DNA of 64,000 nucleotides, taken from contig NZ_VWWL01000001.1 of assembly GCF_011752995.1 (NCBI RefSeq), positions 62,001 to 126,000 of the forward strand, written 5' to 3'. The position numbers were made by a program, and so were the translations under genes. The stretch is from Burkholderia sp. Ax-1724. Lineage in GTDB: Bacteria > Pseudomonadota > Gammaproteobacteria > Burkholderiales > Burkholderiaceae. Position 1 is the first letter of the stretch, and the number at the start of each line of letters is the position of its first letter. This document shows positions 20,503 through 27,724 of the stretch, one piece after another. Below the pieces are notes generated by a model. The model was not told the DNA's origin. It searched no databases and worked only from the letters and a program-made list of their open reading frames with translations.

Positions 20503-21918
20503 TCAGGCCGCCCAGCTGAATATCTTGCCCGGGTTCATCAGATTGCGCGGGTCGAGCGCATGCTTGATCGAGCGCATCGTATCGACCGCGACGTCGCCGT
20601 GTTCCTCGAGCAGGAAGCGCATCTTGTGCAGGCCGACGCCATGCTCGCCGGTGCAGGTGCCGTCCATGCGCAGCGCGCGCTGCACGATGCGATGGTTCAG
20701 GCGCTCGGCTTCTTCGAGTTCCTCGGGCTTGTCCGGGTCGATCAGGATCGCGACGTGGAAGTTGCCGTCGCCGACATGGCCGACGATCGGGCAGGGCAGC
20801 GGCGAGGCCTTCAGATCCTGCTCCGTTTCCACCACGCATTCGGCGAGGCGTGAGATCGGCACGCAGACATCGGTCGTGACCGCACGGCAGCCGGGCTTCA
20901 GTTGCAGCATCGCAAAATAGGCGCTGTGACGCGCGTTCCACAAACGGCTGCGGTCTTCGGGGCGCGTCGCCCATTCGAAACCCTCGCCGGAATTTTGCGC
21001 GGCGATGTCCTGCACGAGTTCGGCCTGTTCCTTGACGCCGGCCTCGGTGCCGTGGAATTCGAAGAACAGCGTGGGGGCTTCGCGCAGCGTCAGATTCGAG
21101 TGGCGGTTGATCGAGCGCACCGCGAGCGAGTCGACGAACTCGACGCGCGCGATCGGCACGCCGATCTGGATCGTCTCGATGACCGCGCGCACTGCATCGC
21201 CCATCGACGGGAACGCGCATATCGCGGCCGATACCGCTTCGGGCTGCGGATAAAGCCGCACCGTGATTTCGGTGATGACGCCGAGCGTGCCTTCGGAGCC
21301 GACGAAGAGCCGCGTGAGGTCATACCCCGCCGACGATTTGCGCGCGCGCGTGCCGGTTTTGATGACGAGGCCATCGGCCAGCACGACCGCGAGGCCGAGC
21401 ACGTTTTCGCGCATCGTGCCGTAGCGCACGGCATTGGTGCCCGACGCGCGCGTGGCCGACATGCCGCCGATGCTCGCGTCGGCACCCGGATCGATCGGGA
21501 AGAAGAGGCCCGTGTCGCGCAGTGCTTCGTTCAACTGCTTGCGCGAGATGCCGGGCTCGACGGTGACGGTGAGGTCCTCGGCGTTGATCGACAGCACGCG
21601 GTTCATGGCCGACAGATCGATCGACACGCCGCCTTGCACCGCGAGCAGATGCCCTTCGAGCGACGAGCCGTTGCCGTACGGAATGATCGGCACGTCGTAC
21701 TGGCCGCATAGCTTGACGGCGGTTTGCACGTCTTCGGTCGTGTGCGCGAAGACGACGGCGTCGGGCAACTGGGGATCGAATGGCGATTCGTCGCGGCCAT
21801 GATGCGCGCACACGGCTTCGGCAACCGACACGCGTTCACCGAACGCGGCTTTGAGCTGGTTCAGCAGTTCGGCGGGAAACGGCCGGCGCAGCGGGGCCGG
21901 CGGCACGGGATGGTTCAC
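20503..21918 (-). CDS. FAD-linked 2-hydroxy-acid dehydrogenase (D-lactate dehydrogenase, cytochrome type)
   Basis: Flavoprotein of the same fold as GlcD, probably oxidising D-lactate or a related 2-hydroxy acid and passing electrons to cytochrome c or quinone. The frame opens at 22041, but a GTG at 21918 is preferred: AGGAGA lies just upstream and the product then begins V/M-NHPVPPAPL (471 residues). FAD-domain segments are VPIIPYGNGSSLEGHLLAVQ, DPGADASIGGMSATRASGTN and ARKSSAGYDLTRLFVGSEG. The C-terminal domain has CPIVGHVGDGNFHVAILID and GTCTGEHGVGLHKM. Similarity to the DLD family is stronger than to GlcD. The exact substrate is an inference. Confidence 0.88.
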   Translation of the reverse strand: MNHPVPPAPLRRPFPAELLNQLKAAFGERVSVAEAVCAHHGRDESPFDPQLPDAVVFAHTTEDVQTAVKLCGQYDVPIIPYGNGSSLEGHLLAVQGGVSIDLSAMNRVLSINAEDLTVTVEPGISRKQLNEALRDTGLFFPIDPGADASIGGMSATRASGTNAVRYGTMRENVLGLAVVLADGLVIKTGTRARKSSAGYDLTRLFVGSEGTLGVITEITVRLYPQPEAVSAAICAFPSMGDAVRAVIETIQIGVPIARVEFVDSLAVRSINRHSNLTLREAPTLFFEFHGTEAGVKEQAELVQDIAAQNSGEGFEWATRPEDRSRLWNARHSAYFAMLQLKPGCRAVTTDVCVPISRLAECVVETEQDLKASPLPCPIVGHVGDGNFHVAILIDPDKPEELEEAERLNHRIVQRALRMDGTCTGEHGVGLHKMRFLLEEHGDVAVDTMRSIKHALDPRNLMNPGKIFSWAA

Positions 21919-22250
21919 GCATGTCTCCTGTCGAACGGAGTGGGCGGCTTGGCGGTCGACCCGAGTGGTGCCTGCGGTTGGCCGAAGTGAGCGCTCTCGC
22001 GCGTCATTCGGTTCCCGGCGAAGCTCCTGCTTCGGTTTCATGCAAAGCGCTTACTCCGATTTCATGAAAGATTTTTGAGGGCACGGCTTATGTGTGCCGC
22101 ATTCATTTCATTTTACGCCGATCGTCCGTGGGCCGGCACCGGTCCGCGCTCGGCTCGGCTTCCCGGCTCATATAATGGCGGCGATTTCGCGATGCGAGCA
22201 ATATGGATAAACGTGGTGGGCGTATCGCCACTGAACGTATGGGGGACATC
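21919..22250. other. divergent intergenic region
   Basis: 332 bases between two divergent genes. It holds the TATAAT box at 22171 for the plus-strand gene. TTTCATG occurs near 22037 and again in an 18-base-spaced TTTCATGAAA at 22060-22069. No ORF with coding character is seen. Confidence 0.5.
22171..22176 (+). promoter_or_regulatory. consensus -10 box for the adenosyltransferase gene
   Basis: A perfect TATAAT, about 75 bases before the ATG at 22251. The matching -35 region is GC-rich and poor. No cobalamin riboswitch features are seen in the short leader. Confidence 0.5.
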
Positions 22251-22805
22251 ATGGGCAACCGCCTGAGCAAGATCGCCACTCGCACCGGCGATGACGGCAC
22301 CACCGGTCTCGGCGACGGCCGCCGCGTGCGCAAGGACAGCGCGCGCATTGCCGCGATCGGCGATGTCGACGAACTCAATTCGCAACTCGGCGTGCTGTTG
22401 TGCGAGAGCCTGCCCGACGGCGTGCGCGCGGCGCTGGTGGCGATCCAGCACGATCTGTTCGATCTGGGCGGCGAGCTCTGCATTCCCGGCCACACGATGA
22501 TTACCGAGCGGCATCTCGCCCAGCTCGACGGCTGGCTCGCCGACTACAACGCCGCATTACCGCCGCTGAAGGAATTCATTCTGCCCGGCGGCTCGCGCGC
22601 CGCAGCGCTCGCGCATGTGTGCCGCACCGTCTGCCGCCGCGCCGAACGCGCGATCGTGGCGCTCGGCGAGCATGAGGCAATCAACGCGGCGCCGCGTCAA
22701 TATGTGAACCGGCTGTCCGATCTGCTGTTCGTGCTCGCGCGCGTGCTCAATCGCGCGGATGGCGGCACCGACGTGCTATGGCAGCACGATCGCGGCACGC
22801 ATTGA
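22251..22805 (+). CDS. cob(I)alamin adenosyltransferase, PduO type
   Basis: Transfers the adenosyl group of ATP to cob(I)alamin to make coenzyme B12. The ATG at 22251 (MGNRLSKIATRTGDDG) is chosen because GGGGGA precedes it and the product then has the family length (184 residues); the frame is open to 22203. The ATP-binding N-terminus KIATRTGDDGTTGLGDG is diagnostic. VDELNSQLGVLL, FDLGGELCIPG, the RxxxRRAER helix (CRTVCRRAERAIV) and YVNRLSDLLFVLARVLN complete the four-helix bundle. No B12 biosynthesis gene is adjacent. Confidence 0.95.
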   Translation: MGNRLSKIATRTGDDGTTGLGDGRRVRKDSARIAAIGDVDELNSQLGVLLCESLPDGVRAALVAIQHDLFDLGGELCIPGHTMITERHLAQLDGWLADYNAALPPLKEFILPGGSRAAALAHVCRTVCRRAERAIVALGEHEAINAAPRQYVNRLSDLLFVLARVLNRADGGTDVLWQHDRGTH

Positions 22806-22861
22806 GTGCAATTGAGCGAATGGTGCGCGGGTGCGCATGGCATCAGGCACCGGGCCCCGCG

Positions 22862-23194
22862 TTAGCCGATCGCGAGCGTAACCGGCTTGCCGATGCGGCT
22901 CATCATTTCGACGAGCGTGTCGATCGTGAACTTGGTGGTTTTCTTGTTGACCACGTCGGATACGCGCGGGCGCGACACCATCAGAATTTCCGCCGCCTCG
23001 GCCTGCTTCAGATGATGCTGTTCGATCCAGCTCGACAGCTCGGTCATGAGCTGCTCCTTGAGCAGGCGCGTGTCGTTGATCTGCTTTTGCGACGCCGCGT
23101 GCAGGCGCTTCGCTTCTTCGGCGGAAAAGCCGAGTTCGAGAAACAGATTCGCACCGGGTTGGGTGACGTGGCGAATGCGGGTGTCGGTCGTCAT
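22862..23194 (-). CDS. antitoxin of a COG4679/COG5606-type pair (XRE helix-turn-helix)
   Basis: DNA-binding antitoxin that should neutralise the toxin encoded just upstream and repress their shared promoter. 110 residues. The helix-turn-helix lies at about 62-90 (LKQAEAAEILMVSRPRVSDVV), followed by the family ending KFTIDTLVEMMSRIGKPVTL. The ATG overlaps the toxin stop codon by four bases (ATGA), so translation is coupled. Toxin-first order is typical of HigBA and tad-ata systems. A likely operator is at 23548-23563. Confidence 0.85.
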   Translation of the reverse strand: MTTDTRIRHVTQPGANLFLELGFSAEEAKRLHAASQKQINDTRLLKEQLMTELSSWIEQHHLKQAEAAEILMVSRPRVSDVVNKKTTKFTIDTLVEMMSRIGKPVTLAIG

Positions 23195-23535
23195 TGATAA
23201 GGTTTCCTATCGTTAATGATCGCGCGGTAGCGCATCTCGGCGATCTTTTTGTCTCGCGGCCCGAGCTTCTGCGTTTTCTTCTGAAAACAATGCAGCACGT
23301 AGATCGCTTCGACAAACTTACTCACATACATCACGTGAAAAATGCCGTCTTCGTCTTTGATGCGGATTTCGCGCGTTCCGGTGCCGATCGAGTCGAACGC
23401 TTTCCAGTCGTCGGGGTCGAGTCCCGCCTGAATCTTGTGCAGTTGAAACCCCGCGCGACGACGTGCTTCAGCGGGAAAGGCGAGCAGATCGCGCAAGCTC
23501 GAACCTAATCAGCGAATTTCTTTTTCCTGCTCCAT
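23191..23535 (-). pseudogene. RelE/HigB-like toxin (COG4679, Gp49-like) with an in-frame stop at codon 9
   Basis: The body matches phage-derived Gp49/HigB-like toxins of the RelE superfamily, mRNA interferases: LRDLLAFPAEARRRAGFQL, DDWKAF, GTREIRIKDEDGIFHVMYV, AIYVLHCFQKKTQK. The natural start appears to be the ATG at 23535 (MEQEKEIR), but codon 9 is TGA (23511-23509) and is followed directly by LGSSLRDL. The family has Trp here (RW-[VL]-GSSL), so a TGG-to-TGA change is the simple reading. A TTG at 23496 would allow restart with 101 residues, lacking the first strand. Either the toxin is dead or it is made at low level by restart or readthrough. The antitoxin looks intact. Confidence 0.72.
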
Positions 23536-23547
23536 AACCGCTTTTGT

Positions 23548-23563
23548 GTATAAAATATTATAC
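23548..23563 (-). promoter_or_regulatory. toxin-antitoxin promoter and operator
   Basis: An inverted repeat GTATAA-AATA-TTATAC overlaps a perfect minus-strand -10 (TATAAT). TTGACC lies 15 bases upstream (a short spacer). A palindrome over the -10 is the usual place for antitoxin autorepression. It is about 13-28 bases before the toxin ATG. Confidence 0.6.
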
Positions 23564-23703
23564 GAGCCATCCAGCCCGGTCAAGTCCGTTTGCATGCCTC
23601 TGAGTCAGGTACGCACGCGTTGCGAAGGCGTCACATGCAAGCGGACAACGAGCTGTTACGGTACAGAGGCGGCGCGCGCAGCACCATCGTCCGTTCGGCC
23701 AAT

Positions 23704-23735
23704 AAAAAACCCGGTTCGAAGCCGAACCGGGTTTT
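23704..23735 (-). terminator. intrinsic terminator after aroG
   Basis: A 13-bp stem, AAAACCCGGTTCG / CGAACCGGGTTTT, with a four-base loop and a T6 run on the minus strand. It lies 46 bases past the aroG stop. Confidence 0.88.
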
Positions 23736-23780
23736 CTACGGATGACTGACGAACTGCCGGAGCAGCGGCGCGGCAGGCGT

Positions 23781-24854
23781 TCAGTTGCCGCTGCCGCGTG
23801 CCACGCGGCGCTGCCTGACGGCTTCGGCGAGACCTTCGAGCACCGTGACGCTTTCGTCCCAGCCGATGCACGCATCGGTAACGCTCTGGCCGTACGTGAG
23901 CGTGCCGCCTTCCTGCAGATCCTGGCGGCCCGCCACGAGGTGCGACTCGACCATCACGCCGACGATCCGCTCGTCGCCCGCGGCGATCTGGCGGCCGATG
24001 TCCGCGCACACCGGAATCTGGTTCTCGTGCTTCTTCGAGCTGTTCGCGTGGCTCGCGTCGATCATCAGGCGTGCGGCGAGACCTGCCTTGCCGATGTCGG
24101 CGCAGGCGGCGTTGACGCTGTCGGCGTCGTAGTTCGGCGCCTTGCCGCCGCGCAGGATCACGTGGCAATCCTCATTGCCGGCCGTCGACACGATCGCCGA
24201 GTGGCCGCCCTTCGTGACCGAGAGGAAATGGTGCGGCTGCGAGGCGGCCTTGATCGCGTCGACGGCGATCTTCACGTTGCCGTCCGTGCCGTTCTTGAAG
24301 CCGACCGGGCACGACAGTCCCGAAGCCAGTTCGCGGTGCACCTGCGACTCGGTGGTCCGCGCGCCGATCGCGCCCCACGAGATCAGATCGGCGATGTACT
24401 GCGGGCTGATCATGTCGAGGTATTCGGTGCCGGCGGGCAGGCCGAGTTCGTTGATGTGCAACAGCAGCTCGCGCGCGGCGCGCAGGCCGTCGTTGATCTT
24501 GAAGCTGTTGTCCATGTGCGGATCGTTGATGAGGCCCTTCCAGCCCACCGTCGTGCGCGGCTTTTCGAAGTACACGCGCATCACGACTTCGAGTTCGCCG
24601 GCGAAGCGCTTGCGCTGTTCGATCAGACGTCCTGCGTATTCGATCGCGGCCTTCGGATCGTGAATCGAGCACGGGCCGATCACGACGATCAGGCGGTCGT
24701 CCATGCCATGCAGAATGCGATGCATCGCGTTGCGCGAGTCGTAGATCACGTTGGAGACCGACTCGTCGCACGGGAATTCGCGAATCAGGTGAGCGGGCGG
24801 CGTGAGTTCTTTCAATTCGCGGATGCGGACATCGTCGGTGTTGTGCGGGGGCAT
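23781..24854 (-). CDS. aroG: 3-deoxy-7-phosphoheptulonate synthase (DAHP synthase, class I)
   Basis: First enzyme of the shikimate pathway: condenses phosphoenolpyruvate and erythrose 4-phosphate. The start is set at 24854 (MPPHNTDDVRIRELKEL), with AGGAGA just upstream; this gives 357 residues, near-identical in length to E. coli AroG/AroF. Active-site segments are VVIGPCSIHDPKAAIEYA, RVYFEKPRTTVGWKGLINDP, SWGAIGARTTESQVHREL, PVGFKNGTDGNVKIA and IDASHANSSKKHENQ. An apparently complete attenuator with an aromatic-rich leader peptide lies 100-250 bases upstream, so transcription probably responds to charged Phe, Tyr and Trp tRNA. The type of allosteric feedback cannot be told from sequence by eye. 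Confidence 0.95.
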   Translation of the reverse strand: MPPHNTDDVRIRELKELTPPAHLIREFPCDESVSNVIYDSRNAMHRILHGMDDRLIVVIGPCSIHDPKAAIEYAGRLIEQRKRFAGELEVVMRVYFEKPRTTVGWKGLINDPHMDNSFKINDGLRAARELLLHINELGLPAGTEYLDMISPQYIADLISWGAIGARTTESQVHRELASGLSCPVGFKNGTDGNVKIAVDAIKAASQPHHFLSVTKGGHSAIVSTAGNEDCHVILRGGKAPNYDADSVNAACADIGKAGLAARLMIDASHANSSKKHENQIPVCADIGRQIAAGDERIVGVMVESHLVAGRQDLQEGGTLTYGQSVTDACIGWDESVTVLEGLAEAVRQRRVARGSGN

Positions 24855-24950
24855 GGGGTTCTCCTGAATCGGTTCGTAGTTCGTAGCGTGTTCGCGTGAG
24901 TAGCGGGTGTCAAAGTTCGTCTGGAAGCAAGGCTTCAAAAGCGTGAGGCG

Positions 24951-24982
24951 AAAAAAAACCGCCAGGCTGGCTGGCGGTTTTT
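24951..24982 (-). terminator. aroG attenuator terminator
   Basis: On the minus strand AAAAACCGCCAG and CTGGCGGTTTTT form a 12-bp stem with a five-base loop, followed by a run of eight T in all. It lies between the leader ORF and aroG, 97 bases before the aroG start. Its 5' arm (CCGCCAG, 24977-24971) can instead pair with CTGGCGG inside the leader ORF (25032-25026), which would prevent the terminator from forming. Confidence 0.88.
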
Positions 24983-25008
24983 CGGGAATTCTTGGTGTCC
25001 TGCGTGCA

Positions 25009-25077
25009 CTAACACCCCTCTCGATCCGCCAGCGGTCTGAGATACCAAAAAAAGTAAAAATAAAACTTGGCGGACAT
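25009..25077 (-). CDS. aroG leader peptide (aromatic-rich attenuator peptide)
   Basis: A 22-codon ORF beginning M-S-A-K-F-Y-F-Y-F-F-W-Y and continuing L-R-P-L-A-D-R-E-G-C before TAG. Eight successive aromatic codons, covering all three end products of the pathway that aroG opens, are the hallmark of an attenuation leader peptide. The anti-terminator element CTGGCGG overlaps codons 16-18, just past the aromatic run, the right place to be freed when ribosomes stall there. The weak point is the ribosome site: the bases before the ATG (cacctcgcc) are not purine-rich, and a TTG nine codons earlier is an alternative start. Confidence 0.8.
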   Translation of the reverse strand: MSAKFYFYFFWYLRPLADREGC

Positions 25078-25118
25078 GGCGAGGTGAAATGCGTTGCTGG
25101 TCAAAAAAGGTGAGTGAC

Positions 25119-25148
25119 TTTATAACCCGGTACAGGCTCGCTTGACAA
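25119..25148 (-). promoter_or_regulatory. promoter of the aroG leader
   Basis: On the minus strand TTGTCA (25148-25143), an 18-base spacer, then TATAAA (25124-25119). Transcription would start near 25112, about 35 bases before the leader ATG. Confidence 0.65.
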
Positions 25149-25177
25149 GCATGGGCCTATAAAAATGCGGGTAATCC

Positions 25178-25210
25178 GCACGTTTCGCACTTTTTTCGCA
25201 CGAAACGTGC
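25178..25210. other. palindromic hairpin after tldD
   Basis: A 10-bp inverted repeat, GCACGTTTCG / CGAAACGTGC, with a 13-base loop containing six T. It lies 14 bases past the tldD stop codon. No T-run follows the stem on either strand, so it may protect the tldD mRNA end or be a protein site. Confidence 0.5.
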
Positions 25211-25223
25211 ATGACTTGCAGAA

Positions 25224-26690
25224 TCAGGCGGTGCCGCCGACCGTCATGCGCTCGATGCGCAGCGTCGGCTGGCCGACGCCCACCGGCACGCTCTGGCCTT
25301 CCTTGCCGCACACGCCGACACCCGAATCGAGCTTCATGTCGTTGCCGATCATCGTGACGTACTTCAGCGATTCCGGGCCGCTGCCGATCAGCGTCGCGCC
25401 CTTGACCGGATACGTGATCTTGCCGTTCTCGATCATGTAGGCCTCGGAAGCCGAGAACACGAACTTGCCGTTCGTGATGTCGACCTGGCCGCCGCCGAAG
25501 TTCACCGCATAGAGGCCGTTCTTCACGGACGCGAGAATTTCCTGCGGGTCCTTGTCGCCGTTCAGCATGTAGGTGTTGGTCATGCGCGGCATCGGCAGCG
25601 CCGCGTACGATTCGCGCCGCGCGTTGCCGGTGACCGGCATCTTCATCAGGCGCGCGTTCAGCGTGTCCTGGATGTAGCCCTTCAGGATGCCGTCCTCGAT
25701 CAGCGTCGTGCATTGGGTCGGGTTGCCTTCGTCGTCGATGTTGAGCGAGCCGCGGCGGTTCGGCAGCGTGCCGTCGTCGACCACGGTGACGCCCTTCGCG
25801 GCGACCTGCTCGCCGATGCGTCCCGCGAACGCCGACGAACCCTTGCGGTTGAAGTCGCCCTCGAGCCCGTGGCCGATCGCCTCGTGCAGCAGCACGCCGG
25901 GCCAGCCCGGGCCGAGCACGACCGTCATCGCGCCGGCCGGCGCCGGCCGCGCGTCGAGATTGACGAGCGCCGCATGCACCGCGTCGTCGACGTAGCGCGA
26001 CAGCACTTCGTCGGTGAAATAGCCGTAGTCGAAACGCCCGCCGCCGCCGCCGCTGCCGATTTCGCGGCGGCCGTTCTGCTCGGCGATCACGGTGACCGAG
26101 ACGCGCACGAGCGGCCGGATGTCGGCCGCGAAGCCGCCGTCGCTGCGCGCGACGAGCACCACGTCGTATTCGCCGGCGAGGCCCGCCATCACCTGCTGGA
26201 TGCGCGGATCGCGGCCGCGCGCCATTTGTTCGATGCGCTCGAGCAGCTTGACCTTCGCGGTCGCGTCGAGCGAATGGAGCGGATCGGACGGCAGGTACAG
26301 ATCGCGCCCGGCGATGCCGGTCAGCGACGAGGCCACCTTGATTTTCTGCTTGCCGCCGCCCGATCTGGCGATCGCGCGCGTGGCGATGGCCGCCTGGCGG
26401 ATCGCCTCGGGCGAAAGGTCGTCCGAGTAGGCGAACGCGGTGCGGTCGCCCGACACGGCGCGCACGCCGACGCCCTGATCGATGCTGAAGCTGCCCGACT
26501 TCACGATGCCTTCCTCGAGGCTCCACGCTTCGCTGCGGGTTGCCTGGAAGTAGAGATCCGCGTAGTCGACGCGGTGCGTGAAGATTTCGGCGAGCGTGCG
26601 CGTGAGCAGCGACTCGTCGAGACCATAGGGCGTGAGGAGAATGTCCTTGGCGGCGGCGAGATTACGGATACCGGGTTCGATGATGTTCAT
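25224..26690 (-). CDS. tldD: metalloprotease TldD
   Basis: Catalytic subunit of the TldD/TldE protease, which degrades unfolded peptides and matures some modified peptides such as microcins. 488 residues (E. coli 481). The zinc-binding HExxxH is in LLHEAIGHGLEGDFNRKGSS (about residue 267), followed by VTVVDDGTLPNRRGS and the C-terminal GGGQVDITNGKFVFS and ARRESYAALPMPRMTNTY segments. Its partner TldE (PmbA) is not in this window. It lies between the nitrilase-family gene and the aroG leader. Confidence 0.96.
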   Translation of the reverse strand: MNIIEPGIRNLAAAKDILLTPYGLDESLLTRTLAEIFTHRVDYADLYFQATRSEAWSLEEGIVKSGSFSIDQGVGVRAVSGDRTAFAYSDDLSPEAIRQAAIATRAIARSGGGKQKIKVASSLTGIAGRDLYLPSDPLHSLDATAKVKLLERIEQMARGRDPRIQQVMAGLAGEYDVVLVARSDGGFAADIRPLVRVSVTVIAEQNGRREIGSGGGGGRFDYGYFTDEVLSRYVDDAVHAALVNLDARPAPAGAMTVVLGPGWPGVLLHEAIGHGLEGDFNRKGSSAFAGRIGEQVAAKGVTVVDDGTLPNRRGSLNIDDEGNPTQCTTLIEDGILKGYIQDTLNARLMKMPVTGNARRESYAALPMPRMTNTYMLNGDKDPQEILASVKNGLYAVNFGGGQVDITNGKFVFSASEAYMIENGKITYPVKGATLIGSGPESLKYVTMIGNDMKLDSGVGVCGKEGQSVPVGVGQPTLRIERMTVGGTA

Positions 26691-26777
26691 GCGAAATATG
26701 TTCTGCTCGATACGAGGGGGGCGGGGAGCGCCTGAGCCACCATATGCGTGGCGGGCGCCGCAGTTTCAATGTCGGAT

Positions 26778-27641
26778 TCAGGTCAGCACGCGATGACGCC
26801 AGGCCGGCAGGCTCTGCCGCACTTCGTCGATCCGCGCGCGTTCGAGGTTGCCGGCGACCACGCCGGCGCCTTCGTCGCGCACCGCGACGATTTCGCCCCA
26901 CGGGTCGATCAGCATGCTGTGGCCCCAGGTGCGGCGGCCGTTCTCATGTTTGCCGCCTTGCGCCGCGGCGAGCACATAGCACTGGTTTTCGATCGCACGG
27001 GTGCGCAGCAGCAGCTCCCAGTGCGCGCGGCCGGTCGTGTAGGTGAAGGCGGACGGCACCACGATCAGCGCGCAGTCGCCCATGCGCCGATACAGCTCCG
27101 GAAAGCGCAGATCGTAGCAGACCGACAGGCCGACCCGGCCGAACGGCGCCTCGAAGCCGCGTACCTCGGTGCCGGGGCGGATCGTGCGCGCTTCGTCGAA
27201 CGATTCTTCGCCCTTCTCGAAGTTGAACAAGTGAATCTTGTCGTAGCGCGCGGCTTCGTTGCCGTGCGGGTCGAACACGAGCGTCGTGTTCAGCACGCGC
27301 GAGGCTTCCGGCGCGGTGAGCGGCAGCGTGCCGCCGATCACCCAGAGCTTGTGGCGGCGCGCCGCGTCGGCGAGAAAGCGCTGGATCGGGCCGTCCTGGT
27401 AGGGCTCGCGCACGGCGAGCTTGTCGGTGTCCTTGAAGCCCATGAAGCAGAAGTATTCGGGCAGCAGCACGAGTTGCGCGCCGTCGTCGGCGGCTTCGGC
27501 GATCAGGCGTTCCGCGTCGGCGAGATTGCGCACGCGATCGGGCGTGCTGACCATCTGCAGCGCGGCGACCCGGAAGGGGCTGATGAAGGAGCCGCCGGAT
27601 GCCGCGGCGGACGGCGATGAAGAGACGTGTGTTTCGCTCAT
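26778..27641 (-). CDS. carbon-nitrogen hydrolase family protein (Nit-like amidase)
   Basis: Cytosolic amidase of the nitrilase superfamily, probably of the Nit1/Nit2 branch that repairs deaminated glutathione or cleaves omega-amidic acids. 287 residues from the ATG at 27641; the frame is open to 27695. The Glu-Lys-Cys triad is visible as E62 (LLPEYF), K135 (RYDKIHLF) and C175 (LSVCYDLRFPE). Other family segments are GGTLPL, RTRAIENQCYVLAAAQ, GHSMLIDPWGEI. It lies between yhdP and tldD, all on the minus strand. The precise substrate is unknown. Confidence 0.9.
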   Translation of the reverse strand: MSETHVSSSPSAAASGGSFISPFRVAALQMVSTPDRVRNLADAERLIAEAADDGAQLVLLPEYFCFMGFKDTDKLAVREPYQDGPIQRFLADAARRHKLWVIGGTLPLTAPEASRVLNTTLVFDPHGNEAARYDKIHLFNFEKGEESFDEARTIRPGTEVRGFEAPFGRVGLSVCYDLRFPELYRRMGDCALIVVPSAFTYTTGRAHWELLLRTRAIENQCYVLAAAQGGKHENGRRTWGHSMLIDPWGEIVAVRDEGAGVVAGNLERARIDEVRQSLPAWRHRVLT

Positions 27642-27724
27642 GAGCGTGTCGAAAGGCTCCCGGCACAGCGGCGGTGCGAACCGCGGACGCCGCATGCGTC
27701 GTTCAGGGCGGGCTCGAACGCGGC

